DNA from: Dendrophyllia cribrosa
Taxonomy: Eukaryota; Cnidaria; Anthozoa; Scleractinia; Dendrophylliidae
DNA length: 64,000 nucleotides
Assembly: GCA_024195265.1 (NCBI GenBank)
Contig: JAJLRJ010000004.1
Span: 36,439,530 to 36,503,529, forward strand
Direction of reading: 5' to 3'
Both the position numbers and the translations under genes were made by a program. The stretch's first letter is position 1, and every line of letters starts with the position of its first letter. Positions 23,001 to 32,557 of the stretch are shown piece after piece. The notes beneath the pieces are model-generated. The model did no database searches, had not been told where the DNA came from, and saw only the letters and a list, made by a program, of their open reading frames with translations.

Positions 23001-24658
23001 TCGGTAAACTGTTGGTGAACTGTCGGCCGACTGTTGGCTGTTTGTCGGCCGACTGTTGGTCGTCTGTCGGCCGACATGTTTTTGGGGGAGCTATTAGTCA
23101 TTTTTACCTAGAATTCTAGTGTTGACGACTGTAGTATGGTACATTAGAAAGTATGTTATATTAATTTTTTTATTTTATGTTATATTACTTCCTTTCATAT
23201 TATTTGAGTTAGAACATCCTGGTTTTGCAACCGTATTTACCTTGTTCAATAAGTTTTTTGGAATGGAATGTTCACATATTTTAGCAGTCCAAAAGTAACC
23301 ACAACTCAAAAGTAGCTGCTACATGAAAGTTATAGCCCCTTAGGTCTGCTACTTCCCAAAGTAACATGCCACTTCTTTTGGAATTATACAGTATCAAGGT
23401 TTACACAATCATAAATCAATTTGTTGACAATCGTTCGGATGCAAGTTCAAGTTCAGTGAAGAAAAGAATCATGAAGAATGTAACTTCTCTTTCATAAGAC
23501 TATACAATAATAAACATAAGACTAAAGTTTGAGTTTCTTAGCTCAGAGAGAAGTTTACTTGCAAGTGCTGCCTATCTACCAGTTTCTAATTAACCGTTTT
23601 TAAGATACACTGACCTGAAGCTGACAACAGGTCCGACTTCAGAGAAGATCTCTTTAAGCTGTTCCTCTGATGCTTCATAAGGAATATTTCCAACTGTGGA
23701 CATGACAAACAGATCACAAGAACAAAGTGCAAATTTCAACACATTTTGTTTGCATTACTTTTGCACACTATGTAACTAAATTTCTGGGAAAGAGAAAAAT
23801 ATAATGTTGATCATGACACAAATGCAGGATTAAGAAAATTACATCTCTGTCATTTCATTGCCGAGCTTTAACCATCTTTCTTTATTTATCGCCCACACAA
23901 CGCTTTAGACATTGCTGATCCTAGCAGTAGGAAAGACGCATGTCATAAATGAACCTAGTATATGGTCTAGCTCGCCACGCGTCTCTTGTAGCTCAGTGGT
24001 TAGAGCATCTGACCGGTGTGTGAACCTAGTATATGGTCTAGCTCGCCATGCGTCTCTCGTAGCACAGTGGTTACAGCATCAGACCGTGTGTGGAAGGTCA
24101 TAGGTTCCATTCTTGTTGGGGACTCAAATTTTCTCTTTGTTTCACTCTCGTGACATGATGAACATTACATCTTTATCATTTCATTACCAAGCTTCACATT
24201 AACCATCTTTCTTTATTTATCAATCTTTTTTAGTTCCTGAAGTTAACAGATAAGTTTAAGCTTAATTTAAACTATAAATATTCTGATGGAATTATTTGAC
24301 AAAACCTAACAATAGATTCGCATAAGAACAATGCATCATAGCTAGATGCATCCTGGCTAGATTCATATGACAGCATTTAGAAATAAAATATATAGACAAT
24401 GAAAATTATAAATAGAGAAGAGCTTGAATTCTCCATTCACATGGAAAAAAAAACGAGAATCAGTGACATCAATGACTACAACCGACAAAACAGCTAAGAG
24501 TTATCCTCCTTTGGATCAAGGAATAGAAAAATAAAAAAAATAGAAGCTCTTAACAATAACGTACCGAACACTGAGCGTAAAGAGCGATCTGAAGCAGTGC
24601 CGCCTTGCTGTTTGCCTTGATTTTGTGCTTGCGGCAAACCAGCTATGGTTGCCGCCAT
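2064..24658 (-). CDS. CSTF2: Cleavage stimulation factor subunit 2 (CstF-64), complete, 11 exons
   Basis: RNA-binding subunit of CstF, which binds the GU-rich element downstream of the poly(A) site in nuclear pre-mRNA 3'-end formation. Coding exons, 5' to 3': 24658-24565, 23693-23615, 20267-20098, 18795-18659, 16930-16811, 14988-14628, 13962-13492, 13304-13194, 9255-9031, 3515-3448, 2183-2064. All introns are GT-AG and the total is 1956 nt, giving 651 residues against 577 in human. Seen: an RRM at about residues 28-106 with RNP2 VFVGNI (30-35) and RNP1 KGYGFCEY (69-76); a hinge at about 130-200 ([14 protein letters not shown], then [15 protein letters not shown]); a Pro/Gly/Arg-rich region at about 201-600 built of MRGPPD-type repeats; and the conserved C-terminus ([15 protein letters not shown] to STQQ), the segment that contacts PCF11/Pro1 in known homologues. 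I chose the ATG at 24658 for its good context (AAGATGG); an in-frame ATG at 24679 would add seven residues. Confidence 0.96.
2260..3282. mobile_element. Family 1 TTAA MITE, host of a nested insertion
   Basis: It begins TTAA-CCCTTCAACTCC (TTAA at 2256-2259) and ends GTGAAAGGG-TTAA (TTAA at 3283-3286), a perfect four-base duplication. It holds two 88-bp units at 3065-3240 and is interrupted by the second MITE at 2296-3020. It lies in CSTF2 intron 10. Confidence 0.75.
2296..3020. mobile_element. TTAA MITE (family 2) nested in family 1 copy
   Basis: Ends CCCATTCACTCCT and GGAGCGAATGGG-like, flanked on both sides by TTAA (2292-2295, 3021-3024). A longer relative is at 12105-13114; this copy lacks roughly 285 bp of it. 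Non-coding. Confidence 0.75.
3691..3740. repeat. Poly-G tract
   Basis: A near-pure run of G of about 45 bases within CSTF2 intron 9. The length is prone to sequencing error, and such a run can form G-quadruplexes on the plus strand. Confidence 0.85.
4213..4280. repeat. Short perfect hairpin
   Basis: Arms of about 26 bases (CTTTGAGTGTCAATATCTCA and its complement) are separated by only a few bases around 4246-4250. It sits just left of the MITE starting at 4301. Confidence 0.7.
4301..4876. mobile_element. MITE with TTCTTGGCTTGCAC ends
   Basis: The left end TTCTTGGCTTGCACTTACGT and the complement of the right end, TTCTTGGCTTACACATGATG, form the inverted repeats. A reverse, shorter copy lies at about 8625-8958 and another at about 46226-46716. 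The right part (4791-4876) recurs at 6665-6750 because it falls inside a tandem duplication. No coding capacity. Confidence 0.65.
4791..8521. repeat. 1.87 kb direct tandem duplication, two units
   Basis: Unit A spans 4791-6664 and unit B 6665-8521, with a constant offset of 1874 bp and very few differences. Each contains a copy of the same 65-codon open frame (4853, 6727), which I regard as non-coding, and an array rich in CCCTACG and GCTACTATG words (about 5410-6060 and 7285-7930). It lies in CSTF2 intron 9. Confidence 0.9.
5410..6060. repeat. CCCTACGACCCTACGCTAC-type minisatellite (copy A)
   Basis: Degenerate units with shared words (CCCTACGACCCTACGCTACT, CACCACAACTTGCGTAACC) at irregular spacing. 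The duplicate array is at about 7285-7930. It superficially resembles telomere repeats but the unit is different and irregular. Confidence 0.7.
8625..8958. mobile_element. Reverse copy of the TTCTTGGCTTGCAC MITE
   Basis: Its reverse complement matches 4301-4700 closely (for example around GATTCCAAAATGTTTATGG). With 4301-4876 it brackets the tandem duplication as a large inverted repeat, so 4301-8958 may have moved or rearranged as a unit. Confidence 0.6.
9396..9852. mobile_element. Foldback MITE flanked by TTAA
   Basis: Inverted repeats of more than 60 bp (AGTGCCCATAACAATTTTTT at left and the matching complement at right) are flanked by TTAA at 9392-9395 and 9853-9856. The ends resemble those of the element at 17180-17626 (AGTGCACC). 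It lies in CSTF2 intron 8. Confidence 0.8.
9950..10488. mobile_element. hAT-like non-autonomous transposon A
   Basis: Ends AGGGCTCAAATTTAAC and AAATTTGAGCCCT are inverted. The flanks are direct repeats GTTACCC (9943-9949 and 10489-10495). Inside is a short transposase-like open frame (10141). Target duplications of 7-8 bp and CAGGG-type ends fit hAT elements. Confidence 0.7.
10141..10323 (+). pseudogene. N-terminal transposase remnant with PIP-box-like motif
   Basis: A 60-codon frame starts [13 protein letters not shown]. Its first residues (QRSLDGYF) fit the PCNA-interaction consensus, Q-x-x-hydrophobic-x-x-aromatic-aromatic. The rest is a basic, low-complexity stretch and the frame stops early; no catalytic domain follows. 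It sits inside a 539-bp element, so I infer a deletion derivative of an autonomous transposon. The link to a particular transposase family is not proven. Confidence 0.4.
10527..11052. mobile_element. hAT-like non-autonomous transposon B
   Basis: Long inverted ends (CAGGGATTCTGACAGGGTGC at left, the exact complement at right), flanked by direct repeats TTTATA (10521-10526, 11053-11058), possibly 7-8 bp if the border is shifted. It is full of GCACAATT words and has no transposase. Confidence 0.75.
11550..12100. mobile_element. Family 1 TTAA MITE, reverse, truncated
   Basis: It contains the complement of the 88-bp unit (for example around 11600-11640 and 11985-12010) and of the CCAAGAGTGCCAAA end near 12085. 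Its right end is cut by the family 2 MITE. An inner hairpin (TTTCCTTTGTCTCAG) lies at 11687-11732 and a GTAT microsatellite at 11950-11977. Confidence 0.55.
12105..13114. mobile_element. Family 2 TTAA MITE, longer copy
   Basis: Ends CCCATTCACACCTG and CAGGTGTCAATGGG, flanked by TTAA at 12101-12104 and 13115-13118. Internal sequence matches 2296-3020 but with about 285 bp more (around 12250-12535). It ends 80 bp from the donor site of CSTF2 exon 8. The open frames inside are not convincing genes. Confidence 0.75.
13492..14988 (-). repeat. MRGPPD-type coding repeats of CSTF2 (exons 6 and 7)
   Basis: Exons 14988-14628 and 13962-13492 encode more than twenty degenerate copies of a short unit, mostly MRGPPD or [11 protein letters not shown], at about residues 215-470. 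At DNA level exon 7 contains a higher-order tandem repeat of about 66 bp around 13620-13760. Vertebrate CstF-64 has an unrelated MEARA/G pentapeptide array in the same place, so the position is conserved while the unit differs. Several long open frames on the opposite strand here are by-products of the G+C-rich repeat. Confidence 0.85.
15279..15998. mobile_element. TTAA-flanked element with GGTTACCGTGTA ends
   Basis: GGTTACCGTGTA at left and TACACGGTAACC at right, with TTAA at 15275-15278 and 15999-16002. It lies in CSTF2 intron 5 and has no transposase. The rest of the intron (14989-16810) shows nothing recognisable. Confidence 0.65.
17180..17626. mobile_element. TTAA-flanked foldback MITE
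   Basis: Left AGTGCACCTTAACCCC, right GGGGTTTAGGTGCACT; TTAA at 17176-17179 and 17627-17630. The arms are long (TTTTTAACATCGCGTTAG matched by the complement near 17530). It lies in CSTF2 intron 4. Confidence 0.75.
17811..18110. repeat. Imperfect inverted repeat
   Basis: Segments near 17815-17900 and 18030-18105 are diverged reverse complements (for example GCGTTATTCCCTGCCGTCAA against TTGACGGCAGTGTAAAACGC). Probably an old foldback MITE. Confidence 0.5.
18796..20097. other. CSTF2 intron 3, no gene
   Basis: It holds a poly-C tract at 19208-19230 and a short direct repeat of CAACCTACAACATATC near 19130-19165. Nothing else is recognised. Confidence 0.5.
20875..21160. repeat. Subterminal GTCGGCCGAC repeat array of the Merlin element
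   Basis: More than ten near-palindromic units (CAACAGTCGGCCGACAGACG and variants), with a much shorter counterpart in inverted order at about 23000-23072. Such arrays next to transposon ends are often transposase binding sites. The copy-number asymmetry (long at left, short at right) shows expansion or contraction. Confidence 0.8.
21482..21504 (-). repeat. Left inner inverted repeat with GGCTCCTAAAGGAGCC hairpin
   Basis: GGTGGCTCCTAAAGGAGCCGTTT matches the complement of 22520-22542. It lies upstream of the transposase. Read on the minus strand it gives the same hairpin as the right copy. Confidence 0.8.
21703..22464 (+). pseudogene. Merlin (IS1595-like) transposase, broken upstream, catalytic core intact
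   Basis: Cut-and-paste DDE transposase. In one frame, a zinc-ribbon remnant with CPVRSC (about 21772), then [15 protein letters not shown] and a WLYVIYLWS helix, reaches a TGA at 21928-21930. After it the frame stays open from 21946 to the stop at 22464 (172 codons). In that part D29 (EIDES), D92 (SDKFSPY) and E129 (NTIEGLW) give the complete DDE triad. A TAG at 21700-21702 also interrupts upstream sequence in the same frame, and the first expected zinc-ribbon Cys pair reads F/G. Two stops and lost cysteines point to a dead or dying copy, though the 172-codon core could still be translated. Confidence 0.8.
22520..22542 (+). promoter_or_regulatory. Histone-3'-stem-loop-like hairpin after the transposase stop
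   Basis: AACGGCTCCTTTAGGAGCCACC lies 59 nt after the transposase stop. A six-pair stem beginning GG-C-Y-Y, a four-base TTTA loop and a trailing ACCA resemble the metazoan histone mRNA stem-loop (stem GGYYYU/ARRRCC, loop UHUH, then ACC). The sixth pair is C-G instead of the usual U-A. An AATAAA follows at about 22545. Function is inference. Confidence 0.4.
22742..22943. repeat. 101-bp tandem duplication inside the Merlin element
   Basis: Two almost identical units (22742-22842, 22843-22943) share ATGCACTGTTGGGCGATTC to GACAAGTGACTTAATTT. Each contains AAGGTAAGA, a good splice-donor-like sequence. Role unknown. Confidence 0.85.
23975..24190 (+). mobile_element. tRNA-derived SINE with duplicated head
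   Basis: GTAGCTCAGTGGTTAGAGCA (A-box region) occurs at about 23988 and again, diverged, at about 24059. A B-box-like GGTTCCATTC follows near 24104. The body resembles common coral SINEs. The tRNA-like part has no full cloverleaf, so I do not call a tRNA gene. Confidence 0.6.
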
Positions 24659-27655
<2,997 letters not shown>

Positions 27656-27825
27656 ACTTGCTTTGTATAAATGAACTTTGCAAATAAGTGCAACATAAAC
27701 TGAACCAGGAACTAACAAGTTTAAGTTAAAATTGTCTAATTTTCCATCTCTTTAAGTTTTTTTTTTTGTTTGTTTGTTTTAAGTCTCTGGAATGCAGATT
27801 GTAAAGGAATTTACTAAGTAGTTTC

Positions 27826-27831
27826 ATTAAA
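27826..27831 (+). terminator. Candidate polyubiquitin poly(A) signal ATTAAA
   Basis: ATTAAA lies 171 nt after the stop and is followed by a T/G-rich stretch (TTTTGTTGGAGGAATTCTGT), as expected downstream of a cleavage site. Confidence 0.5.
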
Positions 27832-27978
27832 AGTTTTGTTGGAGGAATTCTGTTGGACTGTCATGATATTTGTTATTTGGGGGGGTCTTTATGTCACTCG
27901 AGCTATTAAAAAAGCTACAAAACAAGAAGGTGGCTGTTTGGCTAAACTGCCTCTATTGAGCAGTCACTCAATTGTATA

Positions 27979-28172
27979 AGAATTTGATTTTATCAACTGA
28001 GTCAGTAAGGTAAATTAGCCACCGTAAAAAAAGATTCGAGAAAGCTGACGTTTCAAGCGCTAGCCCTTTGTCGGAGCGAATCAAAGGGCTAGTGCTCGAA
28101 ATGTCAGCTTTCTCAAATCTTTTTACGGTGGCTAATTTACCTTATTGACTCAGTCAATAAAACCAAATTCTT
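27979..28172. mobile_element. Foldback MITE
   Basis: Arms of about 85 bases (from AAGAATTTGATTTTAT through GGTAAATTAGCCACCG and AGCTGACGTTTC) pair with the right half. The centre contains CAAAGGGCTAG and its complement. No coding capacity. Confidence 0.8.
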
Positions 28173-29273
28173 GTGCTTCACCCCCACCGATGCAGCACCA
28201 CAGTTTCTCTAGAAACTAACCCCATTCACTCAATTGTATGTTCGGATTAAAAAAAATTGAAATGTGCTTTGTTACCCAGTTTGGAACACTTGCTTAACTC
28301 TGGTGTTCTTTAAAATTTTACTTCAACAAACAGCAAAAATATTACAATGTGGCATTTTTCAGTGCACTTGAATTCAAGAAATGTGATTATTCAGAGTGTT
28401 GACAGAAAAATATAGAACATTGTTTTGATTTGAACTGACCAAAATATTTGCACTGGTACATAAATTTCAGAATCTACTGGCTGTGGTTACTGACCACTAA
28501 GTAATCTCCCACATAAGCAGTGAGACTGCAAAGGATTTAAAACTTGGGTGACGATTAATCCCGGGTGTTGTTGAATGATCGGTGTCCACTTTGAATCCAA
28601 GGCTTGGGTGTTTGAATGCCAAATGATTTGAACAATCCCTGAAACTTCAGGTAGTGTACCATCCTTTTTTTAAAAAAATTGTGATTTTCTTTAAACCGTG
28701 AAATAGTTACTAAGTTAGTGGGCACTATTAGATACTAATTGCATTCTTTTCTTTAGTTTTAGCTAATTTTGGCTAATTTTGATTACTGATTCTAAGAAGA
28801 TTCAAGCATTTTATCTTGTGGTTGGCAGTGTCGTGGCGATTGCAACTGATTCTGGTGAAAACCTTGCTACAATACCTTAACTTGCCTACAAAATGATACT
28901 AAAACACCAAAAGAAGGAAATCAACATATTCTTGAAAGAGGAACAAATGTTCTGAAAATGTTGCCAGTCATCTATGACTAGAGACACTCATCGACAGGTT
29001 TGGTACATTTTGTGGTAATTTAATTACAAAACTTGACCATTACTTTTGGTTTCTGTTAATACAAAAACATTTTTGAGGTTTTTGTATTTTGAAATAAAAC
29101 CAAATCCCCAACACTGGCCCTTTAAGACTATAAATTACTGCATTTTCCCTAAACAAATATAGGCGCTATGAGTGACTTGATCACATGACCCACTTCTTGT
29201 TAAAATTATGGGCTGCAACTTGAAGACCACCAGAAATGGAAAGAACATGATGAATGAGGACCCTGGTGGTTAA

Positions 29274-29585
29274 CCCTAAATCCGAGTCAATTATGGAGAC
29301 ATGTAATGTTGTTCTAGCCTGTTCCAGGCTCTCAGATATTGGGGGCGAGCGAAAAGTTGGTAGCAAAGAAAAAACGAGTGGGGACGACATTTTTCGCTCG
29401 CCCCCACTATCTGAGAGCCTGGAACAGGCTATGTTGTTCTAACTTGTGAGTCTGTGGATGACATCCTATGGTGTGACCATTCAAATGAAACCTCTGTGGC
29501 AGTACTTTTGCATGATTGGTTTTTCAGTATTTTACAAAATGATATTTGGGATTTTGATGTTTGGCACTCTTGGGAGTTTTAAGGG
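29274..29585. mobile_element. Family 1 TTAA MITE, reverse, with nested foldback
   Basis: TTAA at 29270-29273 and 29586-29589. It contains one 88-bp-type unit (near 29450-29515) and the complement of the CCCAAGAGTGCCAAACATC end. A 115-bp palindrome is inserted at 29316-29430. Confidence 0.7.
29316..29430. mobile_element. 115-bp palindromic MITE with 10-bp target duplication
   Basis: AGCCTGTTCCAGGCTCTCAG at left and the complement at right. The direct flank ATGTTGTTCT is at 29306-29315 and 29431-29440. A 9-11 bp duplication fits Mutator-like elements. It is younger than the TTAA element it interrupts. Confidence 0.75.
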
Positions 29586-30780
29586 TTAAGCATGAGTTTT
29601 TATGTTTACAATCTTGGAAAAAAATGAGAATTGTATTGAAAAAGCTGTTGGGCTCTCCAGCAGCTTTTTTCCATACAAATTGGCAATCTTGCTAATTTCA
29701 CTCTGCTCTTTCCATTTCTGGTGGTCTGCAGTCCATAAATTTAAACAAGAAGTGAGTCACATGATCAAGTCATGCAAAGGGCTTATTGTTTGACAGTAGA
29801 AATCATATCTCAGTTAAACCAGTAACCGTCAAATCCAAAAATATTATTAAACAAAATATACAGTTTCTTCAGCTTCACTTTTAAAATTCAACGCGTTTCA
29901 TAACTTGCACTTTTATTGATGCAAGTTCTGCACCCCCCTCCCGTTGACAGTTTGAGTCATTGAGATTCTATTTTATTGTTGTACAAGTTTTAGCGGAAGC
30001 TACAAACTGAAATGTTTGGGGGGGGGGGGTGAAAATGTGAAAAGTGGGAATTATTTTTTGGTCCAGATAAGGGGGGAGGGACCTTCCCTTCATTGAATTG
30101 GCCACTGCATAAAAGCAGACCACAAAATGTAAGCGATGACACATGATGTACAAACTATTCTGGCACTAAAGCCATTAACTTTTATTTCCTATTCTTATTT
30201 ATCTCACAGTTATTTAATATGCAATTTCTGAAGGCTATAAATGGTATTTTAGTAAAATTCATTATTAATTCCTAAGGAAAATACAAAAGAAATGAAATTG
30301 AATGAAGCGGCTTGTTAAACCCCAATACACAACAGCTATAAAATAATGCTAATAAGTTAATTACAACCACCAGTGGATGTATACGGGTCTTAATTTCTGC
30401 GTATACCGGTACTCATTGTCTTCTATTGTTTGTGAGGTATTGTATTTTTGATCTTGTTTTGCATTTGTATTATTGTTGTTCTTTGTTCCTTTTGTTTTAC
30501 GTCAACTGTGCTCCGGTACACACAGAAAGAATCATGTATTACTGTGGTTGTAACTAATTAGCATTTTATTTTTATTTCATAAGTAGTCTACAATGTTCGC
30601 TTCCATGTTTTATCAGATCTGCAATCACTTGCCTTTGGCTCGTGATTGAAATCTGATACAACACAGCCCCTCATGTTGTAAACAATACTTTTATTAATTT
30701 TAAACTGAAACACTACATTTCACAGCTTTACTCTGTAAACATAACAGCACAGCAACAACCAAGGCTTTAAATAGCAGTAT

Positions 30781-30946
30781 AATAGACGATTTTCGTATTC
30801 TCGGTATTGAACTGGAACTAGCTTGCAGACAAGGCTCATGCGGGGCATTCTTTTCACATGCAAATATTTTTAATGATATTCCCTCGCATGAGCCTCCATT
30901 GCAAGCTAGTTCCAGTTCAATACCGAGAATACGAATATTGTCTATT
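30781..30946. mobile_element. Foldback MITE
   Basis: Arms of about 50 bases (AATAGACGATTTTCGTATTC through GAACTAGCTTGCA) are repeated inverted at the right. The two arms are nearly identical, so insertion is probably recent. Confidence 0.8.
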
Positions 30947-32138
30947 TGATACTTACATACTTGATACTTATTGACTTAATTTAATTTTAATTAAACCATT
31001 GATATAAATTTTAATTATTACTATTACACTACAGCCATGGGCTGTAAATGGCAGAATAATTGGATACTTGCCATGGATTTAAATTTTACTGACTACATAA
31101 TATTGATGCTTGCCATTGATGTAAATTTTAATTAACAACTATACAAGCTTAACAGCTGCAGCTGTATAGGCTTGAAATAATGGCAGAATAATTTGATGCT
31201 TGGGATTCATTTAACTGACATCAACATCTATTTAAATAATTCTTTATCCCTGCCAATGAAAAGTGCAATGCTCGTGAAAAGTGAAAAATAGTTCACATTA
31301 TTTCCAGCAGTACTTCCATCAAATTACTTCCCTCAAGTTGGCCCTTGGAATGTAAATATAAATGTTTCCGAGTTTACCTGGGGGAAAGAGTAAATGGAAC
31401 CTTTTTCACAGATTTCCTTTTGTATGGGAGTCACCCCGGACTTAGAATGCCACACATGGGCATGAATTGCTTTTGTGTCCATAAATTAATTTTAATAATA
31501 TAAGCACAAATTTCAGTATCTGCAAACAATTTTCTTCTTAGAGTGATTTTTTTTAACTAAACCTGTGTAACAAAATTTAACAGTCATTGTTTAATAGTCT
31601 TAAATAAACAAAAGAAAACAATGTAACTAGTGGCTATATAACGAGGTGTCTATTTGTCTAATTTCTATTTCACGGTTTATGTGAAACCACTCCAGCCTAA
31701 GTCTTTACTTTATACATTGTATCATCAATGATATACAGGTGAAAAATATTATTATAAACATGCAGCTGAACATATACAGGTAACTAAACATTCAAATTTT
31801 GTGACAATTATCTTAATATAAGACAGCTGTTTACTGGTTCTAATGCACACAGTCAAAACTGCATGCATGACCACCTCTTGTAAGTGACCACCTCTCCTAA
31901 GCTCCCACTTTTTTTTATTAAAGTTGACCTTTGGTAAGTGACCACTCGCCCATTATTAATTTCAATGTCACTGCACATGTTAATTGAATTGTGTTACAGT
32001 ACAACTCCAATAAATCGAAAATTTTGTCCCGTCACGCATCAAAACTTCTATATGATAAAATATTTTACGCTGATCGGTGCTTTGTACATTGACATTACTA
32101 CAGGTTCATAATTCAAAAATAAGACCCACTGTGATCTG

Positions 32139-32362
32139 ACCCATCGTAAGCGACCGCCTCCCATAAGCGACCACCTCCCATAAGCAACCACCTCCCATAA
32201 GTGTCCACCTCCCATAAGCGACCGCCTCCCATAAGCGACCGCCTCCCATAAGCGACCGCCACCCATGAGCGACCACCTCCCATAAGCGACCACCTCCCAT
32301 AAGCGACCGCCTCCCATAAGCGACCACCTCCCATAAGCGACAACCTCCCATAAGCGACCACA
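32139..32362. repeat. 17-bp satellite, about 13 units
   Basis: The unit is CCCATAAGCGACCACCT with A/G variation. The same words occur in the subterminal part of the TA-flanked element at 61633-62242 (complement of GCTTATGGGAG near 62190), so the array probably expanded from such an element. Confidence 0.85.
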
Positions 32363-32406
32363 CTTTGCTTTGCATTTTGTGTGGTCCCTTACAGGAGGTT
32401 CGAATG

Positions 32407-32496
32407 TACAGTCAACTCTCTCTTAACGGACACCTCTCTAAGATGGACAGTTGGGGTCGGTCCCAACGGTGTCCGTCTTAGAAAGAGTTGACTGTA
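32407..32496. mobile_element. 90-bp palindromic MITE, TA-flanked
   Basis: TACAGTCAACTCTCTCTTAA at left, its diverged complement at right, TA at both borders, as for Tc1/mariner-type elements. It lies about 60 bp beyond the NOX stop codon, so it may be part of the NOX 3' UTR. Confidence 0.75.
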
Positions 32497-32545
32497 TGTG
32501 TAACCCAGCTAGCCATGCAAAGTTACAATTTCCAGCAGAAAAATA

Positions 32546-32557
32546 TTTATTTTTATT
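32546..32557 (-). terminator. NOX poly(A) signals overlapping the stop codon
   Basis: On the minus strand two adjacent AATAAA hexamers occur (32557-32552 and 32551-32546); the first overlaps the TAA stop (32558-32556). If used, the 3' UTR would be only some tens of bases. Confidence 0.5.

Larger units (their letters stand above)
20842..23108 (+). mobile_element. Merlin-type DNA transposon, 2.27 kb, with 8-bp target duplication
   Basis: Inverted termini start GGTAAAAATGACTAATAGCT and continue through CCCCCAAAAA into GTCGGCCGAC repeats. Both sides are flanked by TAGAATTC (20834-20841, 23109-23116). A decayed transposase of the IS1595/Merlin (ISXO2-like) type lies inside. GG-starting ends and 8-9 bp duplications are known for Merlin, so I read the whole as one Merlin copy. 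The alternative is a smaller Merlin (about 21482-22542) nested in another element. It lies in CSTF2 intron 2. Confidence 0.75.
27656..32555. other. Intergenic region between polyubiquitin and NOX 3' end
   Basis: The flanking genes converge. Apart from the MITEs and the 17-bp satellite listed separately, no gene is seen. Short open frames have no recognisable features. A poly-G run lies at about 30018-30027. Confidence 0.5.

Noticed and set aside
23975..24110. tRNA gene
   Set aside because: Only A- and B-box regions are recognisable, the head is duplicated and no full cloverleaf is possible; it reads as a SINE.
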